Below are positions 52,203 through 62,400 of a stretch of DNA of 64,000 nucleotides, one piece after another. Position 1 is the first letter of the stretch. Every line of letters starts with the position of its first letter. The position numbers and the translations under genes are program-made. The notes below the pieces were generated by a model that was not told the origin of the DNA, ran no database searches, and saw only the letters and a program-made list of their open reading frames with translations. This DNA comes from Weissella cibaria (GTDB lineage Bacteria > Bacillota > Bacilli > Lactobacillales > Lactobacillaceae): positions 45,223-109,222 of the forward strand of contig NZ_SDGK01000037.1 in NCBI RefSeq assembly GCF_004521965.1, written 5' to 3'.

Positions 52203-53342
52203 TTATGTGTGCTCCAGGATTGACTTAAACGCAAACGCTGCTTTATCCCCACCATGAGGATTGAATCTACTGTTCAAAGCATCCAAAGCATCGTAGTCGT
52301 ATTCCACTTTATTCAAGCAATCGATTAGTTCAGCCTCTGAATAAGAAACTGGCAAGCCAAGCGTTTCAGCTGTGAAGTACAACCCTCGCTTCACTTGGTA
52401 TTCTTCCAAATCAGGTTGGAAAAGATAAACCGGCTTATGATATGGTGCAAAATCAAAGAATACACTCGAGAAATCTGTTATTAACAAATCCGATACCATA
52501 AACAACTTATAGAGTGAAAACTTGTCAGCTGTAATAATTGACCCAGATTGCGTCGCACGAGAGAAATAGTGACCACGATAGATAACCACATATTCCTTCG
52601 CCAAACGTTCCAATGTTGCGTCCGTTAATGTCGTTTGCTCTTTGGCGTCGTATCCTCGGAAAGTCGGTACGTAAAGCAACACTTTTTTATCGCTCTTGAT
52701 TCCTAGTTCTTTCTTAATGCGCTCCACATTAGTTTTGCCTTCGTACCGTTCAACAATCTTCTTCCGTAGTTGGCCCGCATTAACAAATCGCTTTGTTCTC
52801 GGAAATACTTCCTTAAACTTATCAAGATCATACTCGCTATACGTAAACATATAGTCAAAAGCCACCTTGTCGTACCAATGCTGCACCAATGGCGCCAAAC
52901 CGATTTCTGTATGTCCTAATGCCTTCATTGGCACACCATGCCAGAACTGAATATACACATTATTATCGTGCTTAAAAGGAATTAGGCGATCAATGCTTGA
53001 ATTAGCTACCCAATACTTTGAACGCAATAGGTGATAGAAAAACAGTGGCGAATTTGATGAAATTTTATTTGTAATTTCCGCCTGTTTAAAATCTGAAGGT
53101 CGGTTAAACGCCCAAACCAACTTGTATTCCGCATACGCTGGGTCTTCTCGAATTAAATTAAAAGCCTCTTTCGGCGTGTCGGAAAATTGCCTACCACTAT
53201 AAGAGATAAATAATATCTGCTTTTCGTTTGGCTTAATAAAAAGCTGGAGAAATTTAACAATCGTTATACCAACCCAATAATACAACCAACCGAAGAGCGT
53301 TGAATTTTTTATAATGTTTTTTATTTGTTGTGCATGAATCAA
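52203..53342 (-). CDS. CDP-glycerol glycerophosphotransferase family protein
   Basis: This 379-residue enzyme of the TagB/TagF/TarF/TarL family transfers glycerol- or ribitol-phosphate from CDP-polyol to teichoic acid. The catalytic His are in FWHGVPMKALGHTE and VIYRGHYFS, and the CDP-site TDFSSVFFDFAP is present. It is short, lacking the N-terminal domain of polymerase TagF, so it is closer to TagB/TarF primases. The only available start is TTG at 53340-53342, behind AAGGTAGG; a stop lies four codons upstream in frame. Confidence 0.85.
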   Translation of the reverse strand: MIHAQQIKNIIKNSTLFGWLYYWVGITIVKFLQLFIKPNEKQILFISYSGRQFSDTPKEAFNLIREDPAYAEYKLVWAFNRPSDFKQAEITNKISSNSPLFFYHLLRSKYWVANSSIDRLIPFKHDNNVYIQFWHGVPMKALGHTEIGLAPLVQHWYDKVAFDYMFTYSEYDLDKFKEVFPRTKRFVNAGQLRKKIVERYEGKTNVERIKKELGIKSDKKVLLYVPTFRGYDAKEQTTLTDATLERLAKEYVVIYRGHYFSRATQSGSIITADKFSLYKLFMVSDLLITDFSSVFFDFAPYHKPVYLFQPDLEEYQVKRGLYFTAETLGLPVSYSEAELIDCLNKVEYDYDALDALNSRFNPHGGDKAAFAFKSILEHT

Positions 53343-53441
53343 AATGCTAACCTACCTTAATATTCTTATATTATAACAAAGAAAATACGAATATGCGGTT
53401 AACCTTATTAATCTCACATCTTTCAGTAATATAACAGCAAC

Positions 53442-53475
53442 AAAAAAGGCACAAAATGCTCAGATTGTGCCTTTT
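53442..53475 (-). terminator. terminator after tagG
   Basis: AAAAAAGGCACAA pairs with TTGTGCCTTTTC; T-run on the minus strand. Confidence 0.85.
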
Positions 53476-53494
53476 CTTTAATCTTGTCTCTGTA

Positions 53495-54301
53495 TTAAAC
53501 CATATCAATAAATCGTTCACGGAATCGCAAGTGAATCATTGATCCAACCATTAACATCAGCAACGTTAATAACCAGAAGAATAATGCGTTTGAAGCCTTG
53601 TCCCAGAACCAAACATGATACAAGAAAGCGTCTCGGAATGATTCCAATACATAATAGAATGGGAACATCTTAATAATCGTCACCAGTACAAATGGCAAAT
53701 GCTTAGCGTCCATATTAATTACAACGCCCGAAGTAAAGAAAATCAACCGGAATACTGCCGACATAGCCGGCTTATAGTCCGGAATAATCACTGTTAACGT
53801 AGAATTAACCAAGTTGTGTGCCAGAACAGTTGCGAACATTGCAATGAAAACATACCCAAATTGTAACCAGTGTACATTTGGCATTTCACCAAACGCTAGT
53901 AATAACACCAGCATTGCCACAGTCATAACAAAAAATCGACGTAGCTCTTCCAACATTGGCATCACAGGAGCAACTGACATTGGGAAGCGGATTTTAGTCA
54001 ACAATCCTAGTTGCGACTTAATTGACGTCAACCCCTTATTAAACGACCCTTGAATAAAGTACCATGGCACAATTCCAGTTAGTAGCCATAAAATGTACGG
54101 TTGCCCATTCACTGTACCATTATACATACCCATACCAAAAACAAGGAAGTACGTTCCAATATAGATTGTTGGTTCCAAGTAATCCCAAATAGATCCAAGA
54201 TAATTATCCGCCCAACGTGACTTAACATTAAATCGCGCTATACGGTTGGCAATCTGTGCGTTTGAAAAGATTTCACGCATCACTTGCAAAAAATCAGTCA
54301 T
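53495..54301 (-). CDS. tagG: teichoic acid ABC exporter permease TagG
   Basis: This 268-residue ABC-2 permease has six helices and the polysaccharide/teichoic-acid export features WADNYLGSIWDYLEPTIYIG and LLTGIVPWYF. With TagH it moves undecaprenyl-linked wall teichoic acid across the membrane. It lies 11 bases after tagH in a two-gene operon ending at a clear terminator. Confidence 0.92.
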   Translation of the reverse strand: MTDFLQVMREIFSNAQIANRIARFNVKSRWADNYLGSIWDYLEPTIYIGTYFLVFGMGMYNGTVNGQPYILWLLTGIVPWYFIQGSFNKGLTSIKSQLGLLTKIRFPMSVAPVMPMLEELRRFFVMTVAMLVLLLAFGEMPNVHWLQFGYVFIAMFATVLAHNLVNSTLTVIIPDYKPAMSAVFRLIFFTSGVVINMDAKHLPFVLVTIIKMFPFYYVLESFRDAFLYHVWFWDKASNALFFWLLTLLMLMVGSMIHLRFRERFIDMV

Positions 54302-54312
54302 GTTCTTTCTCC

Positions 54313-55431
54313 CTACTTCGCACTCAAATCATCAGCCATATGTTCAACATTTAACTCATGAATTTTCTCTGGTGACCAATTCGTAATTAAATGTGAAGGA
54401 TGCTCAACAATATTTTTCATACCTAAGTTGAGAATAACCTTATCAGCGACGAAAACCGTTAACAGCAACAAAACAACCAAGATAGTCTTATCTACTACTG
54501 ACCACCGCTCAGCTGAGTGTCGATTGTGCGTTGAATTATAAATTGATGTTTCGATTTCAGCTGGTAAAACATCATTGCCTGTTATCTTGCGTTCACGCTT
54601 CAACGACTTTTCATATAATTCATCCAAGCTAAAGTTCTGCTGCGCAGTTCGATATTCATTACGATACTTAGTTTGTTCCTTACCAGATAAAGCCTTGTAG
54701 TCAGCAATGAATTTATCATATGCGTTCATAACTTCTTCTGTAGGGCCAAACATCCGCACTTCACCATAATGCATCCAAAGTACGCGATCGGCCATTTCAC
54801 GAACTTGACCTAGCGAGTGTGACACAAAGAAAATAGTCTTTCTTTGTTGCTGGAATTCCTTGATTTTTGCCAGTGACTTACGATTAAACGTCGCATCTCC
54901 AACCGACAATGCTTCATCAACAATCAAAATGTCTGGATTCGTGTGTACAGAAATTGAAAAACCAAGTTTTGACTTCATACCCGATGAGTAACTTTTAACT
55001 TGTTGATCAATGAAATCACCCAATTCAGAGAACGCGATGATTTCATCCATTTTCGCGTCAATTTCGTCATTTGTTAATCCTAGCATGAGGGCTTTTAGTC
55101 GAATGTTTTCACGTCCGCTCATATTTCCCTTCAAGCCAGCGTTAATCGCAATTAACGATGTTTCACCGTTAATTTCAATCTCCCCTGAAGTTGGTGGTAC
55201 AATACCCGCAACCATCTTCATCAGCGTTGACTTACCCGAACCGTTGTTTCCAACGATGGCAATCGTTTCACCTTCAAAGGCCTCAAAATTCACTCCACGG
55301 ACAGCCCAAAACTTGGGGAAGTTCGTCTTGAAAAAGAGTGACTTCGTCTTATCAGACTTTGTAGGAGCCATTTCATATTGCTTTGTGACGTACGATGCTC
55401 GCACCTTCACTTGTCGCTCTTCTTCAGCCAC
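54313..55431 (-). CDS. tagH: teichoic acid ABC exporter ATP-binding protein TagH
   Basis: This 372-residue protein has an ATPase domain (1-245) with Walker A GNNGSGKST, signature SYSSGMKSKLGF and Walker B DILIVDEALS, then a 125-residue C-terminal extension. The extension holds a coiled linker and one membrane helix (DKTILVVLLLLTVFVADKVI), as in some TagH proteins where it may contact the wall or sense the cargo. It begins with GTG, with GGAG eight bases upstream. It is the first gene of tagHG. Confidence 0.9.
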   Translation of the reverse strand: MAEEERQVKVRASYVTKQYEMAPTKSDKTKSLFFKTNFPKFWAVRGVNFEAFEGETIAIVGNNGSGKSTLMKMVAGIVPPTSGEIEINGETSLIAINAGLKGNMSGRENIRLKALMLGLTNDEIDAKMDEIIAFSELGDFIDQQVKSYSSGMKSKLGFSISVHTNPDILIVDEALSVGDATFNRKSLAKIKEFQQQRKTIFFVSHSLGQVREMADRVLWMHYGEVRMFGPTEEVMNAYDKFIADYKALSGKEQTKYRNEYRTAQQNFSLDELYEKSLKRERKITGNDVLPAEIETSIYNSTHNRHSAERWSVVDKTILVVLLLLTVFVADKVILNLGMKNIVEHPSHLITNWSPEKIHELNVEHMADDLSAK

Positions 55432-55524
55432 AACATTATCTCCATCGTTCTAAATAATTGCACGGTCTTTAAATTTTTTAAATAAAAAGAATACCGTCAA
55501 TAATTATACCCCTAACCTGTATAA

Positions 55525-55561
55525 AAAAGAACATTCGCTTAACAGAAGCGAATGTTCTTTT
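55525..55561 (-). terminator. terminator after tarJ
   Basis: AAAAGAACATTCGCTT (55525-55540) and AAGCGAATGTTCTTTT (55546-55561) are exactly complementary, 5-base loop. It ends licD-tarI-tarJ. Confidence 0.9.
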
Positions 55562-55576
55562 GGTTATTCTTAAAGA

Positions 55577-56602
55577 CTACATGTGCCAGTCGAGCACTGT
55601 CTTACCCCAATTCATCGTCAAATCCTCATCAAACGCATCTGTAATGTCTTTGATTTCGGTAACATGCTTGATGTTTTGCACCAACAATTCTAAACGTTCC
55701 TTAACCGCATTATTATTCGCAACCAAGTCAATCGCAGTTTGGAAATCTTCACGGGATGATCGCGTCGTTCCCGCCAACGTAATCCCCTTTTCCAATACCA
55801 TTCGTGTATTAATGGCAACTGGATCTTCTGAAACACCAGACAAGACAATTGCCCCGCGCGGATTGATAATATCAATAATTTGATTTGTCGCCACTTCTGA
55901 CCCACGACCACCAACCGCCTCAATGGCTTGATCAAGTTTCAAATCAGCCGGTACTTCATCAATTTGGACCGTATTGGCAAAACTGATAAAATCCAACTTT
56001 TCTTGATGCTTTCCAAACACATAGAGTTCTGAGTCTGGGAACATTTCACGTGCAACAACTGCCGTCATATACGCGACATTGCCATCACCCCAGATACCAA
56101 TTTTATCTTGTCGGTTAATCATCGTTTCCTGCAAACGGCGTACAGCCTGTACAGCAACGGACACGACCTCTAAAAAGGCATTCATCGTCGATTGCGCACC
56201 AGCAGGTATCTCAATCAAACTTTCTGGTTCAATTGTGACATATTCACGCATAAAACCATCTTCCGTAGAGGAACGGAACGTTGATGATCGCAAATAATTA
56301 TCTGCAATTAAATTATCATGGCCATGTGCATGCGTGGGAATCAGGACAACTTTGGTGCCAGGTATAAAAGTGCCTGTCTTATCACGCACCACTTCACCAA
56401 CTGCTTCATGAATCAAAGCCATCGGCAAACGTGCAGCTAAAACTTCCTTATCTCGTGTTCCGGTGTAATAACGTTCATCTGCACGGCAAATTGACATTAA
56501 CGTTGGTCGCACAATTATCTTACCCGGTGTATTCAAATCCGTTGACGTCGTCACTCGTTCAATTTGGCGGACACCTGTCAAACGGTAAACATTATTGAAC
56601 AT
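55577..56602 (-). CDS. tarJ: ribitol-5-phosphate dehydrogenase TarJ-type alcohol dehydrogenase
   Basis: This 341-residue medium-chain zinc dehydrogenase-like protein reduces ribulose-5-phosphate to ribitol-5-phosphate for CDP-ribitol. It has the GroES-like part (ICRADERYYTG, ALIHEAVGEVV) and a Rossmann part (KIGIWGDGNVAYMTAVVA). The catalytic Cys of the alcohol dehydrogenase family is in SICRAD. The start at 56602 has GGGAG upstream and overlaps the tarI stop by 11 bases. It is the third gene of licD-tarI-tarJ. Confidence 0.9.
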   Translation of the reverse strand: MFNNVYRLTGVRQIERVTTSTDLNTPGKIIVRPTLMSICRADERYYTGTRDKEVLAARLPMALIHEAVGEVVRDKTGTFIPGTKVVLIPTHAHGHDNLIADNYLRSSTFRSSTEDGFMREYVTIEPESLIEIPAGAQSTMNAFLEVVSVAVQAVRRLQETMINRQDKIGIWGDGNVAYMTAVVAREMFPDSELYVFGKHQEKLDFISFANTVQIDEVPADLKLDQAIEAVGGRGSEVATNQIIDIINPRGAIVLSGVSEDPVAINTRMVLEKGITLAGTTRSSREDFQTAIDLVANNNAVKERLELLVQNIKHVTEIKDITDAFDEDLTMNWGKTVLDWHM

Positions 56603-57302
56603 CCAAATTCTCCCGTGCAATGATGTTAGCAATACGCAGATCGTAAGGCCGTGTCACTTTGATATTAGACTCATCACCAGCAACAATTCCAACTTTGTGT
56701 CCCGCCAGCAACATCACCTTAGCTGAATCAGAAAGAATGTTGCGTTCTTCTTCAGTCATATTATTATATTGCAACTCAAAAGCCGTAATGTTAACGGTTT
56801 GTGGCGTTTGACCCTGATACATTTCATCACGAACTGGAATATCTGTAATCATACCTGCCTTGGCGCGGACAATCGTGTCAGTTGCGCCAATAACCGTATC
56901 AACTGCCTTATACACCTTAGCAGCTTCAATGTTATCCATGATAATGCGTCGTGAGATAAACGGGCGAACAGCATCGTGCATAACCAATACATCGTCCGCA
57001 TGCAAGCCAAAGTTATCTTTGATGTAGTTAATAGCCCCCATAACAGTATCGTTACGTTCGGCACCACCTTCAATCACAACAATGCGTTGGTCATCGATAT
57101 ACTTGGCAATCAAGTCCTTCGCATACTGCATCCACTTCGGGTGAATTGACACAATAATCTTGTCAAATTCAGCAATCAATGAAAACTTCTCCAACGTATG
57201 GATAATTATAGGCTTATCTGCCAAATTCAAAAATTGCTTTGGACGCTCTGTGTGCCCCATTCGGCTACCGATGCCGCCTGCCATTACTTGTGCATAAATC
57301 AT
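56592..57302 (-). CDS. tarI: ribitol-5-phosphate cytidylyltransferase TarI (IspD family)
   Basis: This 236-residue enzyme makes CDP-ribitol. The nucleotidyltransferase signature MAGGIGSRMGHTERPKQFL and the later VMHDAVRPFIS and GQTPQTVNI are intact. It pairs with TarJ, which supplies ribitol-5-phosphate. Its start overlaps the stop of the LicD gene as ATGA, so translation is coupled, and tarJ overlaps it by 11 bases. IspD itself is very similar; the TarJ neighbour favours TarI. Confidence 0.93.
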   Translation of the reverse strand: MIYAQVMAGGIGSRMGHTERPKQFLNLADKPIIIHTLEKFSLIAEFDKIIVSIHPKWMQYAKDLIAKYIDDQRIVVIEGGAERNDTVMGAINYIKDNFGLHADDVLVMHDAVRPFISRRIIMDNIEAAKVYKAVDTVIGATDTIVRAKAGMITDIPVRDEMYQGQTPQTVNITAFELQYNNMTEEERNILSDSAKVMLLAGHKVGIVAGDESNIKVTRPYDLRIANIIARENLDVQ

Positions 57303-58105
57303 TTATCTGCCTGCTCCTTAGTAAAAAACCTTGCGTGCTTATTTTCTGACTTAATTGGCGTTTGCCAATCCCCAAAAAATTGCGTTAAATATTGATTGAA
57401 ATTTTGTGGGATATATACTTCCGCGCCCTCGAAATTTCTCATAATCAACGGAGAAAAAATATTACCATTAAATATTTCTTTTCTTCCATACATACCATTC
57501 AGCACACCAATAGCATTGGGGTACTGAATACCACGAATTAAACGGTTCGACGCTTTAATTTCCAATTCAACGAAACGATGCGTTTGTTTATAAGAAACTA
57601 TTTTGCTTAGACCTCGCTTTAACGGCACAATTTGGGCATCATCTGGGAATTTTCCTGTCGATCTGGCGACGTTTCGTAAAACATTTAAAACTTTATGCGC
57701 CAATAAGAAAGCCTTTAACTTAATCCCCATCTGTACCTGATCAACTGGAAAAATATCAATAAACACACCGTGATTAATTTTATAATAATCTGATTGTGCG
57801 ATAGTCTCCGAATCAACTACTCGCGCATTCGGCACCAATGTATCATCGTCTTCTTCAGTCATTAATCGAAATCTTGAATTAGTTGGTTGATAATGCTTCA
57901 TCAACCAGTTGTAGTCCTCACGAAATAAACCCACGTCTAAATCATCATCCCATGGAATAAAACCATCATGACGTACAAGTCCAAGCATACTGCCACCAAG
58001 TAGTAACAACCGCCGGTTATTTTGTGATGCAAAGTTAGCAAGATCCTGCAACATTGCGCGTGTAATTGCTTGAACATCGTTAATCGTCATTTCATGCTTA
58101 ACCAT
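57299..58105 (-). CDS. LicD family phosphotransferase
   Basis: This 268-residue protein has the LicD nucleotidyltransferase fold: LLLLGGSMLGLVRHDGFIPW, then DDDLDVGLFREDY with clustered Asp, and HGVFIDIFPVDQ. LicD enzymes add phosphocholine to teichoic acid in pneumococcus, and relatives such as FKTN/FKRP add ribitol-phosphate. Here no licA/B/C choline genes are seen, but the gene is first in an operon with tarI and tarJ, overlapping tarI by ATGA. A CDP-ribitol-using transferase is therefore likely. The ATG at 58105 is preferred; 58090 is possible. Confidence 0.85.
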   Translation of the reverse strand: MVKHEMTINDVQAITRAMLQDLANFASQNNRRLLLLGGSMLGLVRHDGFIPWDDDLDVGLFREDYNWLMKHYQPTNSRFRLMTEEDDDTLVPNARVVDSETIAQSDYYKINHGVFIDIFPVDQVQMGIKLKAFLLAHKVLNVLRNVARSTGKFPDDAQIVPLKRGLSKIVSYKQTHRFVELEIKASNRLIRGIQYPNAIGVLNGMYGRKEIFNGNIFSPLIMRNFEGAEVYIPQNFNQYLTQFFGDWQTPIKSENKHARFFTKEQADK

Positions 58106-58180
58106 GAAAGTACCCCATTTCAAAATTCAGTATGTGTTAAGTATAGCAAAAGTGTTAACAACGTCAATTTTATTATGTAA

Positions 58181-58214
58181 GCAAAAAGCCGAGCACAACG
58201 TCTCGGCTTTTTGC
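58181..58214 (-). terminator. terminator after the TagF-like gene at 58226
   Basis: GCAAAAAGCCGAG (58181-58193) and CTCGGCTTTTTGC (58202-58214) are exactly complementary, loop of eight. Confidence 0.9.
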
Positions 58215-58225
58215 CTATCGATAAA

Positions 58226-59413
58226 TTATCGAAAATCAACAAAATTATTTTCTAGTGCGTCAACAAATCGTTTAGATGCCTTGCCATCTAAGTCATCGAA
58301 GTAATATGCCAAAAAATTATCCAGGCTGTGAGGATTAAATTCATCAACTCGCTCAATCTCCGTTACCAAAGAATCCATATCCCTAACGATTGGCCCAGGA
58401 ACAAATTCTTGATAATCCACATAAAAATCTCGTGAAGCCGTGTATTCTTCAAGGTCTGGCGCAAAGAATATTGTCTTCTTCCGCAACAAGCTATATTCAA
58501 ATATAACCGACGAGTAATCAGTGATTAATGCATCAGAAACCAACAGTAAGTCATTAACCTCTCGATACGAAGATACATCATAAAAGAAGTCCGCATATTC
58601 TTCAGGAATTTGTACCTTGTTTTTCACGAAGGGGTGAATCTTAAACAACATGACATACCCAGCTACAGATAGCTTAGTATATAGTTTTTCAAAATCAATC
58701 CAATCAAAGTTGTAGTACGCCGACCTTTGGCCATTACCGCGGAAAGTTGGTGCAAAAAGCACAACTTTTTTGCCTTTAATAAAGGGTAATTCTTCTTCAA
58801 GTCGAGCAACAACCGACTGCTTATAACTCGTATCGAAAAACATGTCAGTACGTGGTGCACCAAGAGGCAGCACCTTCCGGTCATCTATGCCAAAACCTTC
58901 GGCATAGAACGGTGAAACATGCTTCGAAGAAACAATCGCCCAGGTATAATTTTTATGGTTCTTTGACGTTGGCTTAGGACCGCCCGGTAACCCCATTCGA
59001 CTAAATCCAAATGTTTTGAAGGCACCAACTGCGTGCCAAACCTGAATTAAATTCACGTTATTCCGAATTTTTAACGGATACACTAGCGGATAAAAATCAT
59101 CCAGCAGTACATGTTGACTAGTTGCGATTAGCCAAGCAATTTTCGTGTACTCCCTAAACGTTTTTTTAGCTGAATTTGTTTTTTTAAGCATATAGCTAAT
59201 TTTCAAATCAGTTTGACGTGTCTTGATTTCTCGATCGATATATTCGAAATTTCCAGTTAGATTCGATCGCGAATCCGATAAAAACGCTACTGCATCTTTA
59301 TGAATTGGTAATAATGTGAATACCTTATACACAATTCTAAAATATGCTTTTTTAGATTTATTCATATACTTTTTCAGTTTCTTTTTAATCTTATTTTTTA
59401 ACTTAGAAATCAT
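58226..59413 (-). CDS. CDP-glycerol/ribitol glycerophosphotransferase family protein
   Basis: This 395-residue TagF/TarL-family enzyme has QVWHAVGAFKTFGFSR with the first catalytic His, LFKIHPFVKNK with the second, and the CDP site ITDYSSVIFEYSLLRK. The N-terminus is basic and amphipathic (KNKIKKKLKKYMNKSKKAY), suggesting membrane attachment. It follows the 1201-residue fusion gene by 18 bases and shares its transcript, ending at a terminator. It probably adds polyol-phosphate units to wall teichoic acid. Confidence 0.85.
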   Translation of the reverse strand: MISKLKNKIKKKLKKYMNKSKKAYFRIVYKVFTLLPIHKDAVAFLSDSRSNLTGNFEYIDREIKTRQTDLKISYMLKKTNSAKKTFREYTKIAWLIATSQHVLLDDFYPLVYPLKIRNNVNLIQVWHAVGAFKTFGFSRMGLPGGPKPTSKNHKNYTWAIVSSKHVSPFYAEGFGIDDRKVLPLGAPRTDMFFDTSYKQSVVARLEEELPFIKGKKVVLFAPTFRGNGQRSAYYNFDWIDFEKLYTKLSVAGYVMLFKIHPFVKNKVQIPEEYADFFYDVSSYREVNDLLLVSDALITDYSSVIFEYSLLRKKTIFFAPDLEEYTASRDFYVDYQEFVPGPIVRDMDSLVTEIERVDEFNPHSLDNFLAYYFDDLDGKASKRFVDALENNFVDFR

Positions 59414-59431
59414 CTAAAAGAGTCACTTTCA

Positions 59432-62400
59432 TTACTTAGTCAAACGCTCAACAATCCCCTTAACAGCCTTTTTGCGAAGCGCTGTCATTTTAGGATCAAT
59501 CGAAACATAATTCTTATTTGCAGTAATATATCCATTTGCCGTTTTGAGTCGAGGAGTTCCGTTCTTTGTCCATTCAACAGCCAAAACATCAATCTTTTGA
59601 CCACGTTTAGCCTGCTCATCAATTCTATCTGGTCGACCAAACGCCACCGTTCGATAATAGTAGGTTGGTGTAACTACCGTTACTTGCTTCACATTCTCAT
59701 AAATGTACTGGTCAATATCATCGCGAAGAGTAGCGACGTAATTTACGTGAGCGGTGATATATCCAAATCGAGTTCGCAGACGTGGAACTCCGGTTGCGGT
59801 CCATTCCACAGAACTGACCTCTAGAATAGTGAACGCGCTTAACTCCTCCTGCTTTTTAGAATTCTTATTCCACCCCACACTAGCGTACGCAAATTGACCT
59901 TTGAGGAGTACAACTTGTGCAGGAAGTTTCTTTGGAACAATATAATTTGATAAATCGTTCTTAGGAAATAAGGCATCTCTTTGCTTTAGTTTTTTAACAG
60001 GTAATTTTTCGATTTTCTGCCGGATTTCAAATGCTTCTCGAGCTTCATCTGTTGACCGACTTAATGATATCTCAAGATTCTTAGTCATCTGTTTCAACTC
60101 TGCAATCGAATTACTCAAAACTACATCGGCTGACAATGCAGGAGCAAATTCTTGTGTATCCCCGTACATTGAAACATTATCTTTATAATTTGCAAAAACA
60201 TCAGCAATAAACTGATCTTGTGGATTATCAAAGTAATACTGATATACTGTCTCCGCAACGTATCTTTGAATTGTATCGTTTCCAGAGAATCCTAACTTAG
60301 AAAACTCGGCCGCAAACTGTTGAATGCCTGCCGAAATATCTTCATTATATTCATTCCACTGTGATTCAAAGACTGGCTCCACTTTGCCGTTTTCGCCATA
60401 GTAGTATCCAGGAATACTCTTATATGGTGTTGTTGCAAAAATAGACTCGAAATCCGTGAAATTAACAGGCATCTGCGTAAAGCGATGACGAATTGAACGT
60501 CCATAATCTGGTGTGTAATTTCTTACATAATAAAACGGATTGTCCACTTCTTTGCCTGCTGCGTCTATCAACAATCTTGTGACTGTATCCTGTGTGTACC
60601 CTCGTCCCCAGAACTCAACAAATGCAAACTTTTCATCAAAATTAATGGTTTGTTGCAAATATTCTCGTACAATGCCTCGTCTTTCAGTTGCAATATTCAG
60701 CAAGCGTTCCTTGTACTCATCTGAATTTTCAAATAGTTGTCGAATTCCAATGGCAATATCCCCACGAAGAGTTGGCTCATTTTTGTAACCTTTTAAATCT
60801 GGGATTAAATGAAGTAATTCTTTTTCACTAAGTTGACTAGCTTTTACTAAGTCTTCAAAAGTGTCCATATTGCTAAACATTCCAAAAGGTGTAAACGATG
60901 CTGGATCCACTTCATTGATAAATGATGGTACACGCCACGCCTTTCTAGACCCATAAACGAATTCAGACTTAATATTAAGATTATTTTTTTCAATCAGCAC
61001 ATCCGCAATTTGTTTCAAGTAATAACCATCACGCGAAATGAAGTAAACGGTTTGGTATCCACGACGAATAGCATCATTAATTGCCCAGTCAACATATGGC
61101 ACCAAAATAGATCCGACATATGCGAATGCGAAATACTTTGATGAATCAAATGTCATTTCCTCATCATTGACGTGTGACCAGCGATAACGATGCATTGCAG
61201 TTGCTAGTTTGAACATATCATATTTAATGTCATTTGGTGCCTTATTAATCAACGTTTCTTCAAACGGCAAAAACGAATCCATATCATGGTTCACAGTGTT
61301 AATACCGATTCTGCGGGGCACTGTGCCATCAGCTCTCTTATTATCCCCGTGGTGAATCCATTCTGCGTACTCGTATTTTTTATCAAAGAAAATGTATGTA
61401 AATAAACGTCCCGTTGATTTTTGATACCCAATTTCTGAAGATACATATAATGGGATATTAACAAGTGATTCGTCTGCCTGAGCTATCATCTTTTTGATGA
61501 CATCTTTAGGCAAATACATATCACTTACCAGATAAACATCTGCTCCCTCAGCCTGTAATGCATGCAACTCATCAATCCTAGATTGAATTGGTTCTACGGC
61601 TTCAATTTCAGCTTCAACTTCAGCATTATAAAGAAGTTGAACCTGTTGGTCATCTAGATCAAAATTGTTCTTTAATCGATCCAAAATTTGTGACAAAGTA
61701 ACTTCGATTTTATCTGTATCGCGTTCAAACGTGGTTTTCCGGAATACATCTCTTAAATCAAATTCAACCTGGTGACGAATCACGGGATAATTTTCAATAA
61801 GATAGTTACTAAACCTATTGCCAGAGTACGTTGCCATCTTCTTTTGAACTAAATAAAAGATACCTTCGGGATCGACAGTATTTCGTCGGATTAAAGTGTC
61901 AAATATATCAAAAGTATGTAGTGTTTTGTACTCTTTCTTATTTAGAACTGCATTGTCAATTTTTTCGATTAAAGCATCAACGGAAGAACCCGCATCATAC
62001 TCAAAAAAGTAATTTAACAAGTCCGCTTTTTTTGTTATAACCGGTAGATTTGAACCCAATAAGCCAGTGAATTCTGCAAAAGAATATGCATCAATACCAT
62101 CCGTCAATTCAAAATAATCTCCAACTAACTCCAAATCATTAACATACTGATCATAATCAGGGATATAACGGATAAACCGTTCGATACCACTTTCAAGCAT
62201 ATCGTAAAAGATTGATGAATAGTCAATTACTCCAACGGTAATCTTATTGAAAATTTCATATACGTCATATTTATCATCCCAGAAATAGATATTTTCATCA
62301 TCTTCATATTCTTCCAATGCTGCCAAATACTCTGGATCTTCAAGCATAAACGGATGCAGCTTAATAATAAAGAGTGAATTGCTGTCGGCCATTTTTTGCG

